Shown: positions 10,801 through 20,276 of the stretch, in pieces
Numbering within the stretch: position 1 is the stretch's first letter
How the letters are laid out: each line of letters starts with the position of its first letter
Notes under the pieces: generated by a model
What the model was told of the DNA's origin: nothing
The model's database searches: none
The model's input: the letters and a program-made list of their open reading frames with translations, nothing else
Position numbers and translations under genes: made by a program
Source: Paralithodes platypus
Lineage: Eukaryota > Arthropoda > Malacostraca > Decapoda > Lithodidae
Assembly: GCA_032716605.1 (NCBI GenBank)
Contig: CM064518.1
Coordinates: 38,685,039 to 38,749,038 of the forward strand
DNA length: 64,000 nt
Direction: 5' to 3'

Positions 10801-11392
10801 CTTAAGCTATACATTACTCTCTAACAGATTTTGTTTTATTATCTTAACATTATTGGTATAACCAAACTGAAGGTAACGTGACCAAACATAGCAGGTAATT
10901 CTATAATTCAAAATTAATCCTACCAAACTACCATGATCTTGAATATACACTACCGATATACATAACCTTAGCTTAACCACACTCAAAGCTATCCACATCA
11001 AAATCAACGTTTTGGTGAAGCAAATCAAATATGGATGAAAATAATTGTTGAGTGAACTTACAAAATTATATCCAAGCTGCGGGTTGGACCAATCGTGGCG
11101 CTGAGCAAAGCCGGGTACATTTTTGCCGTGGTTGTATTTTTTCTACTTCAAAACTCGCCAATATAGGTGTAGATGTTTTTTCTTGGGCATCAAGGTTTTT
11201 CTATAAGCTCTCTTTCAGAAATACCTTTCAGGAACGGCAAATATGCAGATTAAATGTTTGGTTCCTTCTCGTACCACATAGAAGTTCTATCAGGGTTTGG
11301 AAAACAAAATGATGGCGTTATAAATATTATGTGTTTTATGATTATTTTGTGTATTGCTCGTATTTTTCTCACCTAACACAATATAGCACAGC

Positions 11393-11480
11393 ATTATTTT
11401 CAACATCGTTTTTAACACCAATAACTCAACAAATGAAATTATCGATAGCATGTGATCCTCCCAGGATACCAGATTCAGAA
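11393..11480 (-). mobile_element. tRNA-related SINE fragment, family S2 (copy 1)
   Basis: On the minus strand it reads '...cctgggaggatcacatgct' followed by 'gagttattggtgtta..aacgatgtt'. The same run follows the B-box-like segment at 11697-11795 and, in part, at 40640-40735. The B-box is degraded here. The preceding frames at 11052-11312 and 11331-11588 do not resemble known proteins. Confidence 0.45.
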
Positions 11481-11696
11481 CTTACACGCCTCAACCAATA
11501 CACCTTTCAAGACAGCTATAGGTACAGCGCACAACAACGATTAATATCCATTAATCGAATACTGGATATCAATCTAATAATGTACTAGACCCAACTGCAC
11601 TATGAATAAAATAGCCTAATGATTATGCGAGCGGAAAGAATATTGTTTGGGAAACAAATCTCAAAGGACCTAACTCGCTAAGAAATGTTCCTGAAC

Positions 11697-11795
11697 CTAT
11701 TGATACTATTTTTGACATCGTTCTTAAGACTAATAACTCCACATTAAGTTAATGAAAGCTCGTGATCCTCCCAGGATTCGAACTTAGGATACCAC
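11697..11795 (-). mobile_element. tRNA-related SINE fragment, family S2 (copy 2)
   Basis: The minus strand contains AAGTTCGAATCCTGGGAGG, which fits the Pol III B-box (GGTTCGAATCC) and the T-arm of a tRNA. It is followed by a tail shared with the copy at 11393-11480. The 5' tRNA half is not recognisable, so this is a fragment. Confidence 0.5.
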
Positions 11796-12065
11796 ATATA
11801 TAACTATAACAAAGCACAATACAAACAATGAACATAACCCATCCCACCTAACCCAATATGACATGATACAATAACACTACACATTACAACAACAGATTAC
11901 AAAATGCAATACACCTGATACAGCTGCACGACACAATCCAAACAGTACAATATAATGGAACACTATCCAACACAAACAGTGCAATATACACATAACACAC
12001 ACAGGTCGTCACCTCTGAATTCCCTGGATCAGTATTGAGCCACATCACGGACCATGATCAGATAT
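11796..12065. other. A/C-rich spacer
   Basis: Sequence is dominated by ACA/AACAC words with no phase or coding potential. Nothing recognised. Confidence 0.45.
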
Positions 12066-12404
12066 TTAAAGGGGCGTCACCGTTTTTTTCTTTATCTCCC
12101 TTTCTCACTTTCTCTGGCTTGTATCCATTCGGCCCTATTCAGCCTACTGTTTTTAAGACATTTATCCCCATCCAGGTGTCGATTTGTTCCTGGCGAGCGA
12201 TAGCGAGCCAGCATTGTATGGAGAAATCCGGCTTCTCCCGACACATTTTTCTATCGAGAAATGTACAAATTTAGCATGCTGTCAAAACAAAAAATACCTG
12301 GATGGAGGTAAACGTCTTAAAACAGTAGGCTGAATGGGGCTGAATGGATACAAGCCAAAGAGAGAGGGATATAAAGACAAAAACAGCGAGGTGGGCTCCC
12401 TTAA
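12066..12404. mobile_element. TTAA-ended MITE, family I
   Basis: TTAA lies at 12066-12069 and 12401-12404. The body closely matches 865-1246, including 'cttgtatccattc.gccc', 'tttatccccatc.aggtgtcgattt', GGCGAGCGATAGCGAGCC, 'atggagaaatccggcttc' and the terminal 'gcgaggtgggctccctTAA'. The internal hairpin is degraded (CCGGCTTCTCCC). The right arm is shorter than in the first copy. Confidence 0.75.
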
Positions 12405-12699
12405 GGCTCGCTACCTTACCATTACCTTGACACCATACCTGCGGCTTCAAATTCCCGGGAATTAATATACTTAAACAAGCAGGACTGGTCGTGTTTTTTT
12501 CTGTTTTTTTTTAAAGCTCAACAAAATCAGCTTTATCACTTAAAACCTTTCTTATGCAGATACCTTCCATTTGCACCACCCTACACTCCGACTTAATAGT
12601 GAAATGTTAAATTGTGCACGCTGGCACCAAAAAAAATAAAAATAAAAAAATAAAATAAACAAATATAAGTATGATTACCAAATAAAAAGTCAACCAATA
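12405..12699. other. Spacer with A-rich tracts
   Basis: Contains a T-run (12495-12511) and an A-rich run of the AAAATAAAT type (12630-12662). No gene. Confidence 0.45.
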
Positions 12700-13560
12700 A
12701 TAGCAAACACTAAGGTTACAGATTTCGGGGTTATAATATCTGAAAACTTAAATAACACAACGCAATGTGTGGCTGAGGCAAATCGGGTTAACAGAGCCTT
12801 AGGATATATTACACGATATCATGTTTAAAATGAGAACATTATTGTGCCGTTATTCAAAAAGGCATAGAAAAACTCGAATCCGGGCAGCGTATAACAACAA
12901 GGCTAATCCGCTTTCTAAGAACCAAGTCATATTGTGAAAGCTTACAGAAATCAAATATGTTATTGCTGAAGAAAAGAAGGTTACGAGGCCAACTTATCGA
13001 GTGCATTAAGATAATTAAGGGATTTGACAGAGCGCATGTCAATGCACTGTTCACGATTAATGACTGCTGCAACCCAAGGTAATGGAATTAAATTTAATAT
13101 AAAAAAGGACTAGATGTCACACGAAACTTACTCACATACAGAATGGTCAAAGAGTGGAATAGTTTACCAAGGGAGGTGATCTATAGTAATATCATTAATA
13201 TGTTCAAGAAGAGACTGGGCGATCACCTGATGGAGATTGGATTAATATGGGTGGCTATTTTGACCATCAGTAGGTACATATCCTTCCATACTATCTTTCT
13301 TCTATCATAAAATATTATATAAAAACACTAAACAAATGTATGGGCATTTCCTGACACAGATGGATATTCGTCCTATTTCCGGTAAGGCTTTTTAGCCGGC
13401 GGGAGTGGAGAGAGCATTCTATTTTGATGTCCTATTCGTTTACAATAAATTGTCCTTGTCTCTAGTAGTATTAGGTCCGAACCACGTAGTAGGGACCGCA
13501 AGGTCTATGTGGTCTGAGGATTTGTGTAGCTCTGCCTAGCTCCTAGTCTGACAGTCAGGT
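12700..13560 (+). pseudogene. CR1-like LINE 3' relic (RT C-terminus plus 3' UTR)
   Basis: Mixed plus-strand frames spell the C-terminal half of a CR1-type ORF2: VTDFGVIISENLNNT, ANRVNRALGYITRYH, RLRGQLIECIKIIKGFDRA, NALFTINDCCNPR, RMVKEWNSLPREVIYSN and MFKKRLGDHLMEIG. Many stops and frameshifts show it is long dead. The 3' UTR near 13485-13535 ('agtagggaccgcaaggtctatgtggtctga') matches the complement of 47460-47510, linking it to the minus-strand copies there. It is 5' truncated and has no catalytic core. Confidence 0.75.
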
Positions 13561-14309
13561 CCATTTATTATGGCACCTCGGAACTGCCACCATCACCTTT
13601 AGTGTCTTCTCTCTCTATCACTCAGTGTTCATCCTAGTTTGTTTGATTATATCATACTGTATTTATTCCTTCTTTCCAATTCTTCAAACTATAATGAGGT
13701 AAACAAGTAAATATGATTGATATCAATAATTTATAAAGCAATTTGAGGCAAGAAGAGACAAAATGAGTATACAGTATACTGTATATACTGTATGTATGTG
13801 CACGTGTATATATAATATTATGGAGAGGAAGTAGATAGTCAGAATAAATTCATATATTTAGTAAGAAGTTATAGAGAAAAGAAACCGGGAACTAGACAAA
13901 AATCTGAATACAAAACAAATAAAGTATAATTATAGTAATTGCTGATGAAAGAGAGGAAGATTAATACAAGATGCAGGGATAACTTTTACATAAAGTTGTG
14001 AGGATAGAGAATATTGATTTTATTTATGATCTCTCTCTCTCTCTCTCAAAATATATAGGAGAGAGGGACTAGACACTATAATCAATTTAGCTGCCCAAAG
14101 ATTTCTGTAAATTTGTTACTACACTATGTGAAAATATGATAAGGCCTACACCGGCAGGCTCTTTACCAATATTATCTTCTGGGATCTGGGTTCCAGCATA
14201 TGACCTGCCTCGCTTGCTAAATTGAATCACTTCTTCATTGGCGCATATCATAAACCATATGCATATCATATGTTGTGAAAATCTCTGGATTGACTCTGGC
14301 ATTGAAACT
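13561..14309. other. Spacer with (TC)n
   Basis: Contains a short (TC)n at about 14032-14047 and a TA/ACTGTATA-rich run near 13770-13815. No gene. Confidence 0.45.
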
Positions 14310-14607
14310 ATTTTTTTTTTTTTTGTGAATGAGGGAGACAACAGGCATAACTGCCTGCAGCGAGTGCCTCCCCCAGATTTGAAAGAGTGACAGGGCCAAA
14401 ATCAAGGGACGTTCGAGCTAAAATGCCTGGACACACGGAGTTTGAAGCAATTTATGTCATAGGAAGAGGGAAAGACTGATTTTGGGAGAGCGTTCCAGTG
14501 CTCAGCAGTTTAATAGAAAAAAAGTCTGAGAATAGCGTTTCACTCTTGCGTTTGAGAGTTGCACAAAAACAGGGGTGGGATTGTATTGCAAGGCGGGTAC
14601 TACGTAC
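14310..14607 (-). mobile_element. jockey-like LINE 3' fragment with poly(A)
   Basis: It matches the left part of the LINE at 41190-42783 nearly base for base: 'ggcataactgcctg.agcgagtgcctcccc', 'gggccaaaatcaagggacgttcgag' and 'cacacggagtttgaagcaattta'. A T-run at 14310-14324 is the minus-strand poly(A) tail. The fragment covers only the 3' UTR and the last codons, so it is a heavily 5'-truncated insertion. Confidence 0.8.
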
Positions 14608-16060
14608 CCCACGTTTTCTTTGGCGCATGCACTATCTGCCCACCATATTTCGTGAAAATTGGTTCATAACTGTGTGATATATCCTTTTTACAGATAAACA
14701 AACGGGTTGTAAACAAAGGAAGGCGACCAACATTGTTGACAGAATATGCTCAACATAATTTCAAATTAAATATTATCTTACCTTGCAGACTTCGCTTTAC
14801 TTTCATAATTCTACTTTTGATTAAATGGTCGACGGGTTCCGTGAAATATTAAATTAAGTCATCTTTTAATCTTTTGCTATCACATATTTCTTTAGTCTAA
14901 TCGTTAATTACTGTTTATCGAAAATTAAATGTCACTAGATATTCAAAATGTGGTTCACAGTGGAAAAACTGAAATACAGACTCACAAATTCGTAAATGTT
15001 GTACTGCGTTTCAGAAGTGTCCAGATAATTTATAATTAAATTACACAAACTGTATCCAACATAAACCACAAAACAAACCTTCAAATGCACGCTTTATTTC
15101 CGTGCGTTTCATATATATTTTATATTTTTAGACGATATTCCATGTTGGAAGCGACAAGATAAATACATTTTTCCTCGCCTGCCTTTTAAATATATTAGAT
15201 GTGCGCGAACGTGTTACTCAAAATATTTCTCCTGCAATTTGTATGCTTAATGCTTCGGAAGCATTACAAAATACTTGAGACCAATTCAAGCCTATTCTGC
15301 TGAAGTTGCCCGGTCAATATTTGTATGGTTTAGGAAAGTAGCACACACACATGTGAAAAGAGTTGAAATTAACACAGATATATGAAAAATATAGAGAGAC
15401 AGTCAAACACCCACCCCAAGGCAAAATAGAGAGGCGGATGGACTTCATCAGGCCACAACCATCCGCCGTAATCGGTTTTCTGTTATAACTGTGGCAAACC
15501 GGCTATCTCTATAATACCTGGTGTAGAGTGTTTGCCCTAAAAGAAAAAAGTAGTATAGTACTAATGAAATAGTCAAAATCAGGGGGTTGACAAATTCGGG
15601 AAGTCAATTTTGTAGTCAGAAGTAGAGTAGACAAAATCAGTTAGTTCAAATTGGGGAAGTCACATTTTGTTGTCGGATATCGAAGAAGAAATCCATTAAC
15701 TACGTCAAAAAGTATTGAAACATATTTAGCATGAGATAAAGTGAGGTTGAGCTCTGGGAGGCAGAGAACGCTCAACAGCCATTCCAACGATACATATAAC
15801 ACCTACACATATAGGAGGCGGGAAATAACGAGCATGCTCACTCCCGCAATACAACTAGAGTAAGTACAACTAGAGTAAGTACACACACACAGGTATTTAC
15901 TATCCACCATAAACAAATAGTTATCTCTGATGAACTATACTGACTGCATAGTCTGGCTTTCCTAGAGGGTCTTCAAAACTCAGAACCAGGCACACGGAAA
16001 AAATATGAAAGCACAGAGTATTCATATTCAAGATCTGTTCAACAGAGCAAAGAAGATAAG
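14608..16060. other. Spacer with local duplications and a hairpin
   Basis: An imperfect ~60-bp tandem duplication covers about 15570-15690 ('caaaatcag...gggaagtca..ttttgt.gtc' twice). GGCGGATGG at about 15432 pairs with CCATCCGCC at about 15458. A 15-bp unit 'aactagagtaagtac' is repeated at about 15851-15880. No gene recognised. Confidence 0.5.
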
Positions 16061-16657
16061 TCTAAGTGGATCTGGTGCAGATTGTTTCATGGGACAGATG
16101 TGAAATTTATGAAGGAGGGTCAATGCCATTTAGGATCGGTAATAGACACAGAAGAATGCAGGAGAGTCTATGTACGAAAAAGGGAGAGGGATTGGTAAAG
16201 GAAGTGAGAACCCTGGCAGAGATGCTAGATCCGAACCACATGCTGCATATAATGCTTTCACATACGATATTAAGCACAGATGGTCCTTTCTTACAAGAAC
16301 TGAGAGAAACAATAAGATGCAACTTCATACCTTCTTTAAAAGAGGGGCAAGTTGTCACACAAGTGTTTGTGCATAGTCTGTTTTTTTATATAGACAACAA
16401 AACTAATATTAAGGTGTTTTAATGTTGTTCTATGCAATGTAGACAACCCAATGATAAACATTGTATTAATAAGAGATCTATCAGCTCTTCCACCAGGGCT
16501 TGGAGGTACATGTATGGGTTTCTTAAACCCAAAGGGGGTTCGCACCAGACGATCATCAACATTTCCTCAACTTTTGAAAAAATACAAAAGCAAATTGAAA
16601 GTTATGTGAAGACGAGTATGAATAGCGTACCATAAGGAAGGACATTACAAAGAGCAA

Positions 16658-16659
<2 letters not shown>

Positions 16660-16719
<60 letters not shown>
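16660..16719. repeat. (AG)n microsatellite
   Basis: A pure AG array of about 60 bp inside the decayed retroelement ORF. It separates the 'RT tail' part from the zinc-finger part. Confidence 0.95.
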
Positions 16720-16723
<4 letters not shown>

Positions 16724-16920
16724 TTTTAGTAAAGGAAACTGAAAATGAGAGTTGAGATGGTGCCTCGAATTACCTCACTTCACTACCAGTCAAGGATAAA
16801 AGCTTCAGCTTTTAACTAAACAAGAATTAATGATGCCAAAACCTTGAGGTATGGGTGCCCAGTTACGAGCCTGCCTCTAAAGTGTGCATGTGGGAAATAC
16901 GCAACTCGGACCACTGTATG

Positions 16921-16971
16921 AATTGTAAGAGAGGAGGATTGTAAGAGAGGAGGATTGTAAGAGAGGAGGAT
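16921..16971 (+). repeat. 16-bp unit repeated three times
   Basis: The unit ATTGTAAGAGAGGAGG occurs three times in tandem just after the CACGK finger of the decayed ORF, where the second Cys/His pair would lie. It expands the relic and breaks its frame. Confidence 0.8.
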
Positions 16972-17560
16972 TCATCTCCGGCATGAAAAAGTACGAGATA
17001 TCACTGCACAAATGCTGGAAGAGGTGTGCCATGATGTCAGCATCGAACCTGTCTGTCTATCTATGGACCAACAGCGCTTGGTCCACAACACTGCAAATAC
17101 TTCAAATGAAGCAAGAATGAATGTATGTGCTTGAGGTTTTAGGACGAGGGACAGTGTACTAATTTTCGACATCAGAATCTTCCACCCAAGAGCACAAGCA
17201 TATTGCGAACGAGGACTCAAGGCAGCATACTATGAAAACGTAAATAGGAAGCAATGATTCTATGAAGATAGCAATTTGAATAGGGATCAAGGAAGCTTTA
17301 CTCCACTGGTGTTCTCTTCGTTTGGAGGAATGGGACCTTAAGCAAACGTATTGTATTCCAGGTTTTCTGAACAAAATAATAAAAAGGAATACAAATGAAG
17401 ACAAGCAACAGCTAACCTAATGGTCCTTACTAGGCTACTTGTCACAGCAATCAACTGCAGGACTTCCGCTGCAGAAGGTCTGTAGTCAAGAAAAGAAAAA
17501 ATGATGGTACTATAGGGCAATATTGATATGGTTACATTACTCTGGCACAAACACAGTCAG

Positions 17561-18455
17561 GTGGGGCTTCATGGCGAAATGTATATCAAGCCGATATTTA
17601 AATGCCTGGACTGTATGACACCAACATTTCTAGGCACTTCATTTAATCAGAAAAGAAGCGTCAGCAGAGAGGTCAAGTCACAGCATGGATGATATGTCGA
17701 CTCTCCTTGTCTTCTTCGGTCCTCAATCTTGTGTCTTGGGGGACAAATTCCTCCCTGTTACAGAGGACAAGGGGGAGACCTGGATTATGAAATGGTTGTG
17801 GCAGAGGGCCGCATTTCTTAGCAGCTTGCTTGAGTTTAGAGAGTTAGAATAGGATGCAATATAAGCTAGGTAGGCCCCCTTTTTTTAATGTAATTTAAAG
17901 AAAAACAAAAATATATATATATACATTACAACAAATATTAAAACGTGGAACACTGGAAGTGTGGATAATTATTGTTTACGTACCTCATTGTAATATTGAA
18001 TGAGACAACGTGAATCGTTCACTTATATTTCATAATCGGTATATCCAAGGTAATATTTTCTGATGCTTTGTAAATACGAAAGTATGAGTATGTTGTTATT
18101 AGGAAAGAAACCTGGGAGTTGATAGGTTTACCTTCTCATGGTGATGTTTGCAGTGTTTTATAATTGACTGGAGTCCACTATACTCTGATTTCAGGTGGCG
18201 ATAATAACTATATAATGTATAATATGAATAAATAACCAAAACAAAAATGCTACGCAATTTAATTGCCTGAGGCTTCTTTTAACATAAGATGCTAGTTTCT
18301 ATAAATATATATAGTTTATCATTGTTCAATTAAGAAATATATCATACAGTAGCATACATATTAGATTGGACGAAACAGATTTACCTATGAAATTCTGAAA
18401 TATAACATTGGCATTATATATACAGTGTGTGTATATATATATATATATTGGTATT
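17561..18455. other. Spacer, nothing recognised
   Basis: Contains a short TA-rich run near 17912-17924 and (TA)n near 18432-18448, just left of the LTR. No gene. Confidence 0.45.
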
Positions 18456-19033
18456 TGTTACGCTGGCCAGCTTGCCAGAATGTGCTTGGGACTCGCTAGC
18501 GCTCGCCAGGGCAGTGATATGGGCTACAATAATCGTAGAACGATGTTCTTTCTTTCATAGAGTACATGTGTTCACAGACAGATCAGTTGTGATCTTTATT
18601 CTTGTCTGTGACACTTAGAAGTATTGTATATCATTGCTAGAATATAAGATGCATGGTGTGAAGTTAAGGAGAGAGAGAGCGGGGTAGGCAGCGTGGTGGT
18701 AGTTTGTGCGTGTGTATGTACGTTTGCCTCCCGCGCTTGGAGGAGTTTCCTACGCCCTTGATTAGCCGGCGGCCCTGTCGACGTCATAGAACGCTTGCTC
18801 TTCATGACGTAGTCGTCTGTGATTGGCGGCCGCGGTCCTGGGACGGTGGTGCGGCCTCCTGTCCTTGTGTCTCCTGCAGAGTGCAGAGCTAGGCTTGGTG
18901 TGCTAGGTCCTACATGTCCCTTGCAATTCTGTCCCCCATATAACCTTCTATACTACTAGCTCTCTCTCTGAACTTCTTCGGTTTCATACTTCTCTCTTTA
19001 TTCAATTACTTATCCCTTCTGGTTCTGCATACG
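18456..19033 (+). mobile_element. Solo LTR copy 1, 5' part
   Basis: The LTR begins TGTTACGCTGGCCAG, preceded by TATT (18452-18455). The same TATT follows the other end at 24771-24774, giving a 4-bp target duplication. It aligns in blocks with 54150-54740: 'ctcgccagggca', 'ttctttctt', 'tctgtgattggc', 'ctacatgtcccttgc..ttctgtc' and 'ctctctctctgaacttctt'. It contains an inverted CCAAT box (tgtgattgg, about 18817) and a CT-rich stretch. TG...CA ends and a 4-bp duplication fit a Gypsy-type LTR (family knowledge). No internal gag-pol is present. Confidence 0.75.
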
Positions 19034-20060
19034 TAAACCAAGTCACTTCTGAGCCTTCGGATGTCAAAAGCTCAGTGCCCCAAGGAACAGTGCTAGCGCC
19101 CCTTCTGTTCCTCATACTAATTTGCGACATAGATACCAACACCAGACACAGTACGGTGTCGTCTTTTGCTGATGACACAAAATTAAGCAAGATAGTAAAC
19201 ACACAAGAGGACACGGGCCGACTGCAGGAAGACATGAATGTAGTGTTCCAGTGGACCAGGGAAAACAACATGCAATTCAATGAGGAAAAATTCCAATTAA
19301 TACGGTACGGAGATAATAATGGTGTTAAATAAATTACGAATTACTTAACAGAATCTAACCACATAATAGAACGGAAAGACAGTGTGAAAGACCTTGGGGT
19401 ATTAATGTCTGAAAATATGGGTTTCAAAGTACATAACCAGGTCAAAGTGGCGGCTGCGAAACGTCTAACGGGTTGGATTCTGCGTACTTTTAAAACACGC
19501 GGTGAATTGCCTATGATAACGCTCTTCAAATCTCTAGTGCTACCGCGGCTTGAATACTGTAGCGTATTAACATCCCCATACAAAGCAGGTGAAATAAATT
19601 ACGTAGAGTGTGTACAAAGAAATTTCACTTCACATATAAGTTCGATAAAACATCTACACTATTGGGAGCGTTTAAGAGCACTGAATCTGTACTCACTGGA
19701 ACGTAGAAGAGAACGTTACCTAATAATATACACGTGGAAAATCGCAGAGGGTTTAGTACCAAACCTACATACTCCGATAGTCATGAAATTCAGTGATAGG
19801 AGAGGCTGGGAATGCGAAATCCCCCGGATGAATAACAGGGGTGCTATGGGCTCTCTGCGAGAGGGCTGGTTATCACACAGAGGCCCACGTCTCTTCAACA
19901 AACTCCCACGGCGAGTAAGAGACATGAGGGACATCTCGTTAGACAACTTCAAGAGAGCCCTAGATGTCGAACTGCAAAAAGTGCCAGACGAGCCCATCCT
20001 CGCAAGGGAGCGAGCTGTCACTTCAAACAGTGTACTGCACCAAATCACCACCCATAACAA
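19034..20060 (+). pseudogene. CR1/L2-like LINE fragment A, RT palm to C-terminus
   Basis: One plus frame encodes SSVPQGTVLAPLLFLI, the RT metal-binding box FADDTKL and ENNMQFNEEK. It then meets an in-frame TAA at 19330-19332 and reopens in the same frame: DSVKDLGVLMSENMGFKVHN, FKSLVLPRLEYCSV, LRALNLYSLERRRERYL, RGPRLFNKLPRRVRDM and LDNFKRALD. A single nonsense codon therefore splits an otherwise open frame of about 340 codons. The fingers, the endonuclease and the 3' UTR are absent: it is truncated at 5' and abuts LINE B's tail at 3'. It belongs to a different subfamily from LINE B. Confidence 0.85.
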
Positions 20061-20276
20061 AGGAGTACAAAGGAGTACAAAGGAAATCAAGCAACAACAG
20101 ATCTAGTGACCCTTCTAGGTTGCTTGTCCTCCAAAACACTGAGGATCAAGTGTCCAAACAGTGGTTTAGAGTGGGTAAGGGAACATTGGAAAGGGAACTA
20201 CTGCCCTGCCACTAACGTGGCAGGACTAGGAAGTTAGTAGGGGACAGATGGGTTAGTAACTGAGGGGAGGATAAAG

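Larger units (their letters stand above)
16060..17560 (+). pseudogene. Decayed retroelement ORF: RT tail with zinc finger and nuclease-like end
   Basis: Three plus frames must be combined. They give TDVKFMKEGQCHLGSVIDTE, KEVRTLAE, RSEPHAAYNAFTYDIKHRW and ELRETIRCNFIPSLKEG. An (AG)n array follows (16660-16719), then LRYG, CACGK, KVRDITAQMLEEVCHDVS, FDIRIFHPRAQAY and GSFTPLVFSSFGGMGP. I recognise this series as the C-terminal part of a reverse-transcriptase ORF common in invertebrate repeats, ending in a CxC...H..C finger and a possible PD-(D/E)XK-like segment (FDIR). The exact clade is uncertain. Several stops and frame changes make it a pseudogene. The RT catalytic region is missing. Confidence 0.6.

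Noticed and set aside
19716..20090. 124-codon minus frame
   Set aside because: Antisense shadow of LINE A's coding region.
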